From: an uncultured Bacteroides sp.
GTDB taxonomy: Bacteria > Bacteroidota > Bacteroidia > Bacteroidales > Bacteroidaceae
Assembly: GCA_947074275.1 (NCBI GenBank)
Contig: CAMTPA010000029.1
Span: 1-36,270 of the forward strand
Direction: 5' to 3'
DNA: 36,270 nucleotides
The number at the start of each line of letters is the position of its first letter. Position 1 is the stretch's first letter. Positions 18,762 to 28,028 of the stretch are shown in pieces. The position numbers and the translations under genes are program-made. The notes beneath the pieces are model-generated. The model searched no databases. It worked only from the letters and a program-made list of their open reading frames with translations, and had not been told where the DNA came from.

Positions 18762-20093
18762 ATGCGTATGGGAACAAAGAAAAATTTTGTGATTGATACC
18801 AATGTTATCCTTCACGATTATAATTGCTTAAAGAATTTTCAAGAGAATGATATTTATTTGCCCATCGTAGTGCTCGAAGAGTTGGATAAGTTTAAAAAAG
18901 GCAATGAGCAAATAAACTACAATGCACGTGAGTTTGTGCGCGAGCTTGATACGATAACCGATGATAAACTGTTTAGTTCGGGTGCGTCTTTGGGCACAGG
19001 TTTAGGACGGCTGTTTGTGGTGACGGGTGATGTGACTTCTGCTAAAGTCTCTGCTTCTTTTCCTGAACGTAAACCCGATCATCAAATATTGGCTGTGGCC
19101 GATTATTTAAGTCGAGAGCAGCCTAAAGTTAAAACAATATTGGTGACAAAAGATGTGAATCTGCGTATGAAAGCTCGTTCCATCGGTATAGCTTGCGAGG
19201 ATTATATCAACGACAAAGTAGTCAATATTGATATTTTCGAGAAATCGAATGAAGTGTTCGAGGGAGTTGAGCCTTCTTTGATTGACCGTATCTATTCAAA
19301 CAGAGATGGGGTTGATATAAATGAGTTTGATTTTAAAGACTTGATTCTTCCTAATGAATGTTTTGTGATGAAAAGTGATCGAAGTAGTGTGTTGGCTCGC
19401 TATAATCCGTTCACACATTCGGTTGGCAAAGTCAATAAGGTGAAAAACTATGGCATCGATCCACGCAATGCCGAGCAAAGTTTTGCTTTTGAAATATTGA
19501 ATGATCCGAACATTAAATTGGTAGCTCTCACAGGGAAAGCGGGCACGGGTAAAACCCTTCTTGCTTTGGCGGCAGCTCTAAATGATTTGAATCTTTATAA
19601 GCAAATTTTGTTAGCAAGACCCATCGTTGCGTTGTCCAACAAAGATTTAGGGTTTTTGCCAGGTGATGCCAAAGAAAAAGTTGCTCCTTATATGCAACCC
19701 TTGTTCGATAACCTAAATGTAATAAAAAGACAATTCTCGGCAAATGCTCCTGAAGTAAAACGAATAGAGGATATGCAAAAAAGTGAGCAATTGGTTATTG
19801 AAGCTCTTGCCTACATTCGCGGTCGAAGCCTTAGCGAAACTTATTGTATCATTGATGAGGCTCAAAACCTTACTCCAAACGAGGTGAAAACAATCATAAC
19901 AAGAGCTGGAGAAGGTACTAAAATGGTGTTTACAGGTGATATACAACAGATAGATCAACCTTACTTGGATAGTGAGTCGAATGGTCTGGTGTATATGATA
20001 GATAGAATGAAGTGCCAAAATATTTTTGCTCATATCAATTTGATAAAAGGCGAGCGAAGCCAATTGAGTGAACTTGCAAGCAATCTGCTTTAG
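18762..20093 (+). CDS. phoH: PIN-PhoH family ATPase/ribonuclease
   Basis: A 443-residue PhoH2-like protein. An N-terminal PIN domain (about 5-150, 'KNFVIDTNVILHDYNCL', 'LPIVVLEELDKFKKG', 'DHQILAVADYL', 'ILVTKDVNLRMKARSIGI') is fused to a PhoH ATPase domain (about 235-443) with Walker A 'TGKAGTGKT', 'PGDAKEKVAPYMQPL', Walker B 'YCIIDEAQNLTPNEVKTI' and 'GDIQQIDQPYLD'. PhoH2 proteins have been described as RNA helicase/ribonuclease; the acidic PIN residues are present. Role in this organism unknown. A short ATG two codons in (residue 3) is an alternative start. Confidence 0.93.
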   Translation: MRMGTKKNFVIDTNVILHDYNCLKNFQENDIYLPIVVLEELDKFKKGNEQINYNAREFVRELDTITDDKLFSSGASLGTGLGRLFVVTGDVTSAKVSASFPERKPDHQILAVADYLSREQPKVKTILVTKDVNLRMKARSIGIACEDYINDKVVNIDIFEKSNEVFEGVEPSLIDRIYSNRDGVDINEFDFKDLILPNECFVMKSDRSSVLARYNPFTHSVGKVNKVKNYGIDPRNAEQSFAFEILNDPNIKLVALTGKAGTGKTLLALAAALNDLNLYKQILLARPIVALSNKDLGFLPGDAKEKVAPYMQPLFDNLNVIKRQFSANAPEVKRIEDMQKSEQLVIEALAYIRGRSLSETYCIIDEAQNLTPNEVKTIITRAGEGTKMVFTGDIQQIDQPYLDSESNGLVYMIDRMKCQNIFAHINLIKGERSQLSELASNLL

Positions 20094-20123
20094 AGTGTAA
20101 TCTTAGATATAGCCACTCCGCAT

Positions 20124-20189
20124 ACAGGATAGGCCTATCTACCATATTGGGTAGGGCTATCTACCATCGTAGGTAGGCCTATCCAGCAA
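20124..20189 (+). repeat. 22-bp tandem palindromic repeat array A
   Basis: Three units of exactly 22 bases: 20124-20145, 20146-20167 and 20168-20189. Each carries the core GGCCTATCTACC or a close variant (cores start 20132, 20154, 20176), preceded by GGATA, GGGTA or GGTA, so the units are imperfect palindromes around GGCC (for example GATAGGCCTATC). The 13-mer AGGCCTATCTACC also occurs twice in array B near 31.7 kb. The array starts 30 bases after the phoH stop. The rest of the spacer holds a small AAGCC/GGCTT hairpin (about 20201-20219) and the promoter of the next gene. Confidence 0.85.
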
Positions 20190-20349
20190 TACCATCTTTA
20201 AAGCCTCCTTGCAGGGCTTGTGGAGTGATTCGGCTTTATGTGTCAATTCGAGTGAATTTGTATTAAGATTAAAATACAATATGAATGAATATTCTTTTTT
20301 TGAACTCTTTTTTTTATAGATTTCTTACTATACTTAAATTGAAATCATA

Positions 20350-20357
20350 TATCTTTG
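20350..20357 (+). promoter_or_regulatory. -7 promoter box for the CapD-like gene
   Basis: TATCTTTG fits TAnnTTTG and ends 25 bases before the ATG at 20383. Confidence 0.6.
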
Positions 20358-20382
20358 CATTGTTTTAGAAATATATAAAATA

Positions 20383-22290
20383 ATGAATCAAAAACTACTT
20401 CATCGCTATCTTTCTGTCAAGGTACTACCCATTTGGATTATTTTGTTGATTGATGTTTGTATTATTGCTTTTTCTTGCTTGCTTTCTTATGCTTTGGCAT
20501 ACGATTTTAGAAGCATTTTTATAGCTTTCCCCGAAATCAATCAGATGGTTATCTGTACGATAATTGTCAATCTTATCTTTTTTAGAGTATTTCGCACTTA
20601 CTCCAACGTACTTCGTTTTTCGTCTTTTGTCGATATTATGCGCATTTTTCTCTCGTTATCGGTGTCTTATGGAATACTGGTATTGGTAAATGTGTTGTTG
20701 GAGACATTTACACCTATAAAAATAGCTCCTGTGCGAGTGATTTTTATGGCATTTATCATCAACTTTGCTTTGATGACTTGTTCGCGTATTCTTGTGAAGC
20801 TGTTTTTTGAGCTTTTGAATTTTGATCACCGTCACACTACGGATGTATTTATATATGGTGCAAAAGATGCGGGTGTGAATATCGCAAAGTCCCTACGTGC
20901 TACTATGCGAAATCATTATCGCCTAAGAGGGTTTATTGCTGATGAACCTGAACTGATTGATAAAATCATTATGGGAGTAAAAGTATATCCCAACGATGAT
21001 AACTTGTTCGAACTGCTCGAAGATAAAGATGTTCATACACTGATTGTTTCGCCCGCCAAGATGGACGAGTTGAAGAAAGAGGATATGGCGGATAAGTTGC
21101 TCGAACACAATATGCGCTTGCTTACTGCTCCTCCGTTGAGCGAATGGGGTAGCAGTTCATTGAATCGTACACAAATTAAAGAAATTCAAATTGAAGATCT
21201 TTTGCAACGTGCTCCTATACAGGTAGATATTCGTAAAATAGCTTCTCATTTGGAAGGTAAGCGTGTGTTGATTACAGGTGCTGCTGGGTCTATTGGTAGT
21301 GAAATAATGCGTCAAGTGACCGCTTTCAATCCCTATAAGTTGATATTGGTCGATCAAGCTGAAACACCTTTGCACGATGTGCGATTGGAATTGCAAGACA
21401 AATGGCGCGATGTAGACGCTGTTACTATTGTGGCAGATATTTCTAATCAAACTCGTATGGAGGCAATATTTCGTGAATACAAGCCTCAATATATATTTCA
21501 TGCCGCTGCCTATAAGCACGTGCCAATGATGGAAGATAATGTGTCGGAGTCGATTCAGGTAAATGTGGCTGGAACACGAATATTGGCCGATTTGGCTGTA
21601 AAATACAACGCAGAGAAGTTTGTAATGGTATCTACCGATAAGGCTGTGAATCCAACAAACGTGATGGGTTGCTCGAAGCGTATTTGTGAAATCTACGTTC
21701 AATCGCTTGCTAAGAAGATACAGTTAGACAAAAGCTCGACAGTGCAGTTTATCACCACTCGTTTTGGCAATGTATTGGGTTCTAATGGCTCAGTTATTCC
21801 TCGTTTTCGCGAACAAATACAACGTGGTGGTCCGGTGACGGTTACTCATCCCGAAATTATTCGCTATTTTATGACTATACCCGAAGCTTGCCGTTTGGTG
21901 CTTGAAGCTGGTAGTATGGGAAATGGAGGTGAGATTTATATCTTTGATATGGGTAAACCGGTTAAGATTGTAGATTTAGCTAAACGTATGATTAGCTTAT
22001 CTGGTCGCACCGAAGTAAAAATAGAGTTTACAGGACTGCGTCACGGTGAGAAGCTGTATGAAGAACTACTTAATGTGAAAGAGCTGACTAAGCCCACACA
22101 CCACGAGAAGATTATGATTGCTACCGTTCGCGAATACGACTATGAAGAGGTGAATGAAAGGATTCAGAAACTAATAAAAGAAAGCTTTAATTACGATGCT
22201 ATGGCAATTGTGGCTTCAATGAAAGATTTAGTTCCTGAATTTATTAGCAAAAACTCTTGTTTTGAACAGCTGGATCAGAAAGTAAGCTGA
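20383..22290 (+). CDS. CapD/PglF-type membrane NDP-sugar 4,6-dehydratase
   Basis: A 635-residue polysaccharide-biosynthesis protein of the long FlaA1/CapD class. Residues about 1-145 contain four membrane helices ('IWIILLIDVCIIAFSCLLSYAL' pieces and three more). A Rossmann-like linker domain (about 150-270) follows, then the SDR catalytic domain with 'RVLITGAAGSIGSEI' (about 290-305) and 'MVSTDKAVNPTNVMGCSKR' (about 412-430). In the latter, the Asp-Lys pair and the Met nine residues after the Asp match the catalytic D396, K397 and M405 of Campylobacter PglF, so UDP-GlcNAc 4,6-dehydration is the best guess. It would feed capsule, O-antigen or glycoprotein sugars. No other glycan genes are in the window. 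Confidence 0.88.
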   Translation: MNQKLLHRYLSVKVLPIWIILLIDVCIIAFSCLLSYALAYDFRSIFIAFPEINQMVICTIIVNLIFFRVFRTYSNVLRFSSFVDIMRIFLSLSVSYGILVLVNVLLETFTPIKIAPVRVIFMAFIINFALMTCSRILVKLFFELLNFDHRHTTDVFIYGAKDAGVNIAKSLRATMRNHYRLRGFIADEPELIDKIIMGVKVYPNDDNLFELLEDKDVHTLIVSPAKMDELKKEDMADKLLEHNMRLLTAPPLSEWGSSSLNRTQIKEIQIEDLLQRAPIQVDIRKIASHLEGKRVLITGAAGSIGSEIMRQVTAFNPYKLILVDQAETPLHDVRLELQDKWRDVDAVTIVADISNQTRMEAIFREYKPQYIFHAAAYKHVPMMEDNVSESIQVNVAGTRILADLAVKYNAEKFVMVSTDKAVNPTNVMGCSKRICEIYVQSLAKKIQLDKSSTVQFITTRFGNVLGSNGSVIPRFREQIQRGGPVTVTHPEIIRYFMTIPEACRLVLEAGSMGNGGEIYIFDMGKPVKIVDLAKRMISLSGRTEVKIEFTGLRHGEKLYEELLNVKELTKPTHHEKIMIATVREYDYEEVNERIQKLIKESFNYDAMAIVASMKDLVPEFISKNSCFEQLDQKVS

Positions 22291-22314
22291 AATAATAAAT
22301 ATCATATAGCAAAT

Positions 22315-22359
22315 AAAAGCTGCCATTTGTTTTAAAGAAAAACAACGGCAGCTTTTTTT
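22315..22359 (+). terminator. Terminator after the CapD-like gene, probably bidirectional
   Basis: Stem AAAAGCTGCC / GGCAGCTTTT (22315-22324 and 22347-22356), extended by TTTGTT / AACAA, with a T7 run on the plus strand and TTTTATTT on the minus strand. It can serve both the CapD-like gene and the convergent TonB receptor gene. Confidence 0.8.
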
Positions 22360-22484
22360 GTAGAAGTGTGCTTAATAATAAATTTTCAATAGATATATGA
22401 CAGAATGTTGATATTCTATTGTGTATCATTATTATAGTTAACAATGTTTTGTCTATTTTGTTCAATTAACTGATTTTATATTTG

Positions 22485-24860
22485 TTAGTACTCAAATGTG
22501 ATGCCCAACGTCGGCAATATTGTTCCACTTTTTTGTTCGATGTATTTCATTTTGTAGCGTTGGCTGGAAGGCATTGCTTCTGGATTCAAGATTTCTCCTG
22601 TACTCATCAAAATATCAGGTTGTTTGAATGTACTTTTGGTGATATTCTGCAAGTCGATATAAAATCCAAGCATAAATCTTTTGATATAAAAGGTCTTGTC
22701 AACTCGAATGTCTATCTGGCCAAAATTGGGCAGTCGCTGCGTGTTGTAAAGCGTATAGTCATAATAGGGTCTTCCTTGTGCATTCCACGCTTCAACCAAC
22801 GACGATTTCTCAATGTCGTAAGGAGTGTAAGGTGCTCCTCCAATACAACTAAACTTTGCGCCCAAACTCCATTGATGTGGAAAATTGTAGGTGCCGCTTA
22901 GATTGAATATAAATCGATTATCCCAAGCAGAAGCTATAAAACTACTTTGCTTGTTGTTTCGGTATTCACTTCTGAATATTGTGAGAGATGAAGCTACATT
23001 TAGCTTTTGTGCAATAATCCATCTCGCCAATACTTCTATCCCGTACGCCCTACCTTGTGCAGTCGAAATCAGAAGCTCATTTCCTATGACTCCATAATCG
23101 TCTCCTTTGCACGCAAGTGGTATTCCGTCTGCTATGGAGTAGGGCATATTGTTGTATTTTTTATAAAAACCTTCAGCCGAAAGTTCGATGTTTCTGCTGA
23201 TTTTCCAATTGATGCCCAAGCTGCTTTGCATTACATTGTTATACTTTAGTGATTTGTTCAACAATTCTCCTTGACTGTTTTTAAAGCCCAATGCGGTGTA
23301 TTGTGGGAGTTGATGATACAGTCCAAAATTGCCGCTCACATAAATATTAGATGTTACACCGTATGATAATGATATGCGAGGTGATAATTGCTTCAACAGG
23401 TTGTTTGTGCTGTTCGAAAAGTTGGTAGCGTCTGCTCTTAATCCTGCCGATGCGGCCAAACGCTCATCGGCCGATAGGTAGCTTACGTTGCCAAAAAATC
23501 CCCATCTTATTGTGTTCAGCGTGGTGTTGTATCTAAACTCATTGTATTGTGAGTTGTAGAGTCGTTGGAAACTGTTGTTGGTATATTTGCAAAAATCAAT
23601 ATTTACACCTGCATTTACTTTCCACGATCCCAGCATAGATGTGTTTTCAAATCTTAGCTTTGTTTCTTGTTCGATAGAGCGCAAACGTAAAGTTAGATTA
23701 TCTTGGGTAGATTCGTCATTTCCTAAATATTTTGTATTTCTGTTGTTTAAGTAGTTGTGGCTTATGACTATGGTTTGTGTATGTGCGCCTGCGTAATGTT
23801 TGTACACGGCTCCCAGCGTAAAGGTCTCTTGTTGTATTTTGGGAAGGTAGCTAAGTATATATTCAGCCTTCTCACCTGTCAGTCGAGTGTTGAGCTTCAT
23901 ATTGTCTACCCCTCCTAAGCCTAAAAATAGAAGCTCGTTTTTAGGGTTCAATCGGGTTCTTATCTTAAACTGTGCATCGGTAAAGGTAGGTAGAAAAGGC
24001 AGTCCAAGCAGGTCGAACAAGAACTGTAAATAAGACTGACGGATGGACACGGAATAAGATGTTTTTTTGCTTAAATGCCCGTTGGAGGTGAGTGATATTT
24101 CCGAGGCTCCCAATGTTGCTTTTACGGAATTGTGCTCCATACTTCCATCTCGAAGTTTAAAATCGAGTACCGAACTAAGCGCATTACCTCTATTGGCAGG
24201 AAATGCTCCTGTAAAAAGACTCACTTCTCTAATTAAATCTGCGTTGATAATGCCTACTGGCCCCCCTGATGCTCCTTGTGTGCTAAAATGATTGATGTTT
24301 GGTATTTCTACTTCGTCAATATAAAAACGGTTTTCCGAGGGACCGCCTCCTCTCACTATCAAATCATTGCGGTAGCCAGCAGGCGAAAATGCAACTCCTG
24401 GATATGATTGCACAATGCGCGATATGTCCCGATTGGCACCCGGGCTTTTCTCAATTTCCTGTAGTCCGATGATTCGCAACCCAATGGGTGTTTCTGTGCT
24501 ACGCCTGAATGGAGTTGCAACGACGGTTACTTCGCTTAGTTCCGCACTACTTTCTTCCATTTCAATCAAAATAGTTATGTCTTTGGTAGAGACAATGTAA
24601 TCGGGTGTTTGTACCGTTTTGTAGCCAATAGCCGAGGCTTGCAGTCGATAAATGCCAGGCTTTATACTATTTATTGTGAAGTTTCCTATGGAGTCGCTAA
24701 CAGCTCCTTTTTCTTCGCCAATTAATAATATGTTTGCATATTCAATAGGCGTACGCCCTTGTCTACTCATTATTTTTCCCTTTATTAAATGAGTGGGTTG
24801 CGCTATTGTTATACTCGCAAACAAGATGAACAAGGTGGTTATAAGAGATTTTTTTCTCAT
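22485..24860 (-). CDS. TonB-dependent outer-membrane receptor
   Basis: I start at the ATG at 24860, which gives a proper signal peptide (MRKKSLITTLFILFASITIAQ) and 791 residues; an upstream in-frame start at 24902 would place 14 charged residues before it. After the signal comes a carboxypeptidase-regulatory-like domain (about 25-105, 'IKGKIMSRQGRTPIEYANILL'-type start), then the plug ('VVATPFRRSTETPIGLR', 'IVQSYPGVAFSPAGYRNDLI', 'VRGGGPSENRFYIDEVEIP') and a beta barrel ending with the C-terminal aromatic ITFEY. It imports a large ligand using TonB energy. There is no SusD partner, so it is not a typical SusC; the ligand (siderophore, vitamin, glycan) cannot be told. Divergent from the esterase operon. 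Confidence 0.93.
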   Translation of the reverse strand: MRKKSLITTLFILFASITIAQPTHLIKGKIMSRQGRTPIEYANILLIGEEKGAVSDSIGNFTINSIKPGIYRLQASAIGYKTVQTPDYIVSTKDITILIEMEESSAELSEVTVVATPFRRSTETPIGLRIIGLQEIEKSPGANRDISRIVQSYPGVAFSPAGYRNDLIVRGGGPSENRFYIDEVEIPNINHFSTQGASGGPVGIINADLIREVSLFTGAFPANRGNALSSVLDFKLRDGSMEHNSVKATLGASEISLTSNGHLSKKTSYSVSIRQSYLQFLFDLLGLPFLPTFTDAQFKIRTRLNPKNELLFLGLGGVDNMKLNTRLTGEKAEYILSYLPKIQQETFTLGAVYKHYAGAHTQTIVISHNYLNNRNTKYLGNDESTQDNLTLRLRSIEQETKLRFENTSMLGSWKVNAGVNIDFCKYTNNSFQRLYNSQYNEFRYNTTLNTIRWGFFGNVSYLSADERLAASAGLRADATNFSNSTNNLLKQLSPRISLSYGVTSNIYVSGNFGLYHQLPQYTALGFKNSQGELLNKSLKYNNVMQSSLGINWKISRNIELSAEGFYKKYNNMPYSIADGIPLACKGDDYGVIGNELLISTAQGRAYGIEVLARWIIAQKLNVASSLTIFRSEYRNNKQSSFIASAWDNRFIFNLSGTYNFPHQWSLGAKFSCIGGAPYTPYDIEKSSLVEAWNAQGRPYYDYTLYNTQRLPNFGQIDIRVDKTFYIKRFMLGFYIDLQNITKSTFKQPDILMSTGEILNPEAMPSSQRYKMKYIEQKSGTILPTLGITFEY

Positions 24861-24899
24861 AAAAAATAAACGCAATTTGTTGCTTTTTGGTTTAAAGTA

Positions 24900-24907
24900 C
24901 AAAAATA
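24900..24907 (-). promoter_or_regulatory. -7 promoter box for the TonB receptor
   Basis: On the minus strand this reads TATTTTTG, matching TAnnTTTG, 39 bases before the ATG at 24860. Confidence 0.5.
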
Positions 24908-25195
24908 ATTAAATAAATGTTTTTCAGCTTAGTCTCTTTTCGCTATTTTTGTTTAGTAATTTGTTCGTTGTAATATAAAGAGATGTGATAACTCTCTTTT
25001 TATAAGGTGTTTATGTGCTGCGAATGCCTGCTGTGACAACTGTTTATGGTTGACACGTAGAGTGTTAACATCTGAAATGATAATTATTAATAGTCGATTT
25101 ACACATTCAGAATGAATTGAACTTGCAGTTTCCTTGCATATCTAAACATAATCACACGATTGAATCAGTAGAGCTACTAAATCTAAAAAATAAGA
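24908..25195 (+). promoter_or_regulatory. Divergent spacer upstream of the esterase operon
   Basis: No gene seen. Contents: a plus-strand TATTTTTG (24944-24951) that would give a leader of about 240 bases; a hairpin AAAGAGA / TCTCTTT followed by T residues (24977-25000) that could be a leader attenuator; and an inverted repeat GTTGACAC-N5-GTGTTAAC (25049-25069). The word TGTT begins at 25041 and 25063, 22 bases apart. The stretch 25037-25077 resembles the reverse complement of the spacer near 1.06 kb. Confidence 0.35.
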
Positions 25196-26014
25196 ATGAT
25201 GAGTAAAAGTAAATACTTGATACTTGTATTGTTGTTGGGAATGACACTTCCCGTTTTCGCTGCAAAAATAGATACAATTCAAGTTCATAGCCCCTCTATG
25301 AACAAAGAGGTTGAAGTGTTGGTAATTTCCCCAAATCAGATGTCTGAAACAAAATCATATCCTGTGATATATTTGCTTCACGGATATAGTGGAAATGCAA
25401 AAGGTTGGTATGCTTTAAAGCCTGAGTTGGCTCAAATGGCCGACGATAAAGGTATTGTGTTTGTGTGTCCTGATGGTAAAAATAGTTGGTATTGGGATAG
25501 TCCTAAAAATCCCAATTACCGGTATGAGACATTTATCTCTTCCGAATTGATTCATTTTATTGATAACAACTACCCCACAATTTCAGATAGAAAAGCGCGT
25601 GCTATAACAGGGCTGAGTATGGGTGGACACGGTGCGCTGTTCAATGCCATTCGGCATAAAGATGTGTTTGGTGCCGCAGGTAGCACAAGTGGTGGTGTCG
25701 ATATACGTCCTTTTCCGCAAAATTGGGAAATGTCAAAACAATTGGGTGAAATGGCAGCAAACAAAGCTTCCTGGAATGAACACACTGTAATCAATCAATT
25801 GGATAAAATCAACGCTGGCGATTTGGCATTGATTATAGATTGTGGCGAAGATGATTTCTTTTTGGAAGTAAATAAAGAATTGCACAAACGTTTGCTGGCT
25901 CGAAATATAGATCACGACTTTATCACACGTCCTGGTGGGCACGATGCTAACTATTGGAATAACTCGATTGATTATCAGATTTTATTTTTTGATAAATACT
26001 TTAAAGGCAATTAA
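25196..26014 (+). CDS. Secreted esterase (esterase D/FAE-like alpha/beta hydrolase)
   Basis: A 272-residue protein with a signal peptide (to about residue 23, PVFAA). It has the PF00756-type alpha/beta hydrolase plan: 'YPVIYLLHGYSGNAKGW' (oxyanion HG, 55-71), 'VFVCPDGKNSWYWD', nucleophile Ser141 in GLSMGGHGA, acid in 'DCGEDDFF' (Asp219 or 220) and His249 in 'PGGHDANYW'. Relatives include feruloyl and acetyl-xylan esterases, S-formylglutathione hydrolases and trehalose esterases; the exact ester is unknown. The frame starts with two adjacent ATGs. It is followed after 49 bases by the pseudokinase and kinase genes on the same strand and may share their signal. Confidence 0.88.
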   Translation: MMSKSKYLILVLLLGMTLPVFAAKIDTIQVHSPSMNKEVEVLVISPNQMSETKSYPVIYLLHGYSGNAKGWYALKPELAQMADDKGIVFVCPDGKNSWYWDSPKNPNYRYETFISSELIHFIDNNYPTISDRKARAITGLSMGGHGALFNAIRHKDVFGAAGSTSGGVDIRPFPQNWEMSKQLGEMAANKASWNEHTVINQLDKINAGDLALIIDCGEDDFFLEVNKELHKRLLARNIDHDFITRPGGHDANYWNNSIDYQILFFDKYFKGN

Positions 26015-26063
26015 TAACTTAGCTTTTCAACACAATGAAGAGGCTGCTCAAATATTCTAAGAA

Positions 26064-28016
26064 ATGAGGAATTCTTTTTGGCTGATTTTTCTTTCGTTGT
26101 TTTTTATTGCTTTACCCTTATCTGCAGTGTCTGCCGAAAGGGATAATTTAACTGTGCCCGATAGTTTATTTCAAAAATACTACGAACTACCCGATTTGGA
26201 ATCGCGAAAAAACTTTGTGCATAATACTTTTTTAAATAATAGGACCTCTCAATGGATGCAAGCATTGTTGGACACTGTATTGATGGAAACACGCAATGCT
26301 AAAAATGATTCTGCTGAATTATTTGTTCTTTATGATTATTCACTTTATTATCGTTATCAGAGTAACAGTGATGGTATAAAACGAATCAGAGATGAACTGA
26401 AAGAATGTGGGGGAAGAATAAATATCTATGGACCTTATTTTAAAGTGTATAGTGGATATTTAGATTTTCAGTTGGCGCAAGGTGATACTGAATCTGCTCT
26501 TTTGGAAGCAGAAAAAATGGAAAAAGAGGCTGAATTACTATCTTCACGAATAGGAAAAGTTGAAGCTTTATCTATTAAAGCTTATGCCTATGGTGCAATT
26601 AGCCAATATAATAAATCGGTTGATGTGTATGAACAGTTGCTGAGTATTCCTGATCTATCTTATCGTGACAAAATGTATGCTTATCGTGATTTGTCCATAT
26701 TATATACTCAATGGAAAAAGTATGAAGAGGCTATTGAGGCATTGAATGAGCATAGTAAAAATTTGGAGCTTTTTATAGGTGGTGACTCCAATAAAAGGAA
26801 AAATTATAAAGATCATTTATTGGACAAAGAGTTGAAGTACAGCCAAATTTATTTGGAGACAAAAAATGTTCAAAAATCACGTATTCATCTAGAAAAAGCA
26901 GCGCAATATGAATTGAGTGATATGCTGTTTTCTTTAAAGATAAATTATTATAATTGTGTTGCGGGTTATTATAAATTGTTGGGTAATAAAGCAAAATGTT
27001 ATGAAGCACTCGATATGGTAATTGCTCACTTTAACGGTGTACAACCGTTGAAAGAAGCTGATATACTTGCACAAAAGGCATCTATAATGGCATCATTTGG
27101 CGACTATAAAGAGGCTTCCGAGCTTTATGCTTCAACCGTGGCTACTCTCGATTCCTTAAATAATGATGTGCTTCACCGACACGAAAAAGTATACAAATCG
27201 AATTATAAGATTCAAAAAGCACTATTAGATAAAGTAGAAAACGAACATCTTTTTAATGTGTTGCTAATAATAGGAGCGGCTTTAGTGTTGCTACTTTGTG
27301 TGTTGATTTTTATACGTAGTATTCACGTTAGGCAAGTGTTAAATAAATCTCGTAAAGAGGTGAACAGTGCTTTAAAGACCGTGGAGGCTACAAATAAAAT
27401 GAAAGAGAGCTTTCTGAGAAACATAACTACCGAAATTCAGCGTCCCTTAAACCGTATCGTACAATTGTCTGATATATTGACTAATCAAACGAATTTGTCT
27501 ACTAATGAACTTGCTGAATGTTCTACTGAGATAAGGAAAGACTCTACTTATTTGATACATTTAGTGACAGATGTCTTGGATCTTTCTCGGTTGGAGGCAG
27601 GTATGATGAAATTTAACGTGCAACAATGCGACGTTGTACAATTGTGTCAGGATGTAAAAATGCGTTTGTCGATGGAAAGCTCTTGCGCCATTGATTATAA
27701 ATTGGAGGTAAACTCATTATTGATTGATACTGATTCTTCGTGGTTTATGAGAATGCTTTTATCGTTGCTCACACCTCCTGTTCAGTGCATCGAACCAATA
27801 TCCAAAACAGAGCTTATTTTAAATGAAGAGGATGGTTTCGTACATATTTGCATTAAAAACTCCCCTTATGCGATTGATGAAAGATTGCGTAAACAATACA
27901 TTCATCACTCAATGAACCGCCTTTTCGTAGAGCATTTTGGCGGTAGCTATTGTTTGACTGAAACGCAGGTGGAAATACTCTACCCAATAGATAGTGAAAA
28001 CGATATTTTACAATAA
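26064..28016 (+). CDS. TPR-containing pseudo-histidine kinase
   Basis: A 650-residue protein with a signal peptide (to about residue 24), a long helical TPR region in the periplasm (about 35-390; repeats visible near 160-235 and 295-365), one membrane helix (397-418) and a cytoplasmic kinase-like part. The dimerisation helix is recognisable, FLRNITTEIQRPLNRI (450-465), where active kinases read FLxNMSHEIRTPLNxI: the phospho-accepting His is Thr456. Helix 2 is well kept ('LVTDVLDLSRLEAGMMKF', 500-517). The ATPase part (about 550-640) has lost the N box (now LLSLLTPPVQC) and the DTGxGI and GxGLG motifs. It therefore should bind a partner and sense, but not phosphorylate. An intact kinase gene follows after 12 bases. 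Not a frameshift: the frame is clean throughout. Confidence 0.82.
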   Translation: MRNSFWLIFLSLFFIALPLSAVSAERDNLTVPDSLFQKYYELPDLESRKNFVHNTFLNNRTSQWMQALLDTVLMETRNAKNDSAELFVLYDYSLYYRYQSNSDGIKRIRDELKECGGRINIYGPYFKVYSGYLDFQLAQGDTESALLEAEKMEKEAELLSSRIGKVEALSIKAYAYGAISQYNKSVDVYEQLLSIPDLSYRDKMYAYRDLSILYTQWKKYEEAIEALNEHSKNLELFIGGDSNKRKNYKDHLLDKELKYSQIYLETKNVQKSRIHLEKAAQYELSDMLFSLKINYYNCVAGYYKLLGNKAKCYEALDMVIAHFNGVQPLKEADILAQKASIMASFGDYKEASELYASTVATLDSLNNDVLHRHEKVYKSNYKIQKALLDKVENEHLFNVLLIIGAALVLLLCVLIFIRSIHVRQVLNKSRKEVNSALKTVEATNKMKESFLRNITTEIQRPLNRIVQLSDILTNQTNLSTNELAECSTEIRKDSTYLIHLVTDVLDLSRLEAGMMKFNVQQCDVVQLCQDVKMRLSMESSCAIDYKLEVNSLLIDTDSSWFMRMLLSLLTPPVQCIEPISKTELILNEEDGFVHICIKNSPYAIDERLRKQYIHHSMNRLFVEHFGGSYCLTETQVEILYPIDSENDILQ

Positions 28017-28028
28017 AACTATGCTGCA

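Noticed and set aside
20124..20189. CRISPR array
   Set aside because: Units are directly adjacent with 22-bp period and have no unique spacers; no cas genes are nearby.
21157..21702. 181-codon minus-strand frame inside the CapD-like gene
   Set aside because: Composition follows from the codons of the real gene; no recognisable protein features.
26064..28016. Loss of kinase motifs caused by a frameshift or sequencing error
   Set aside because: The frame is continuous, the dimerisation helices are in register, and the missing motifs are spread over 200 residues with sensible substitutions.
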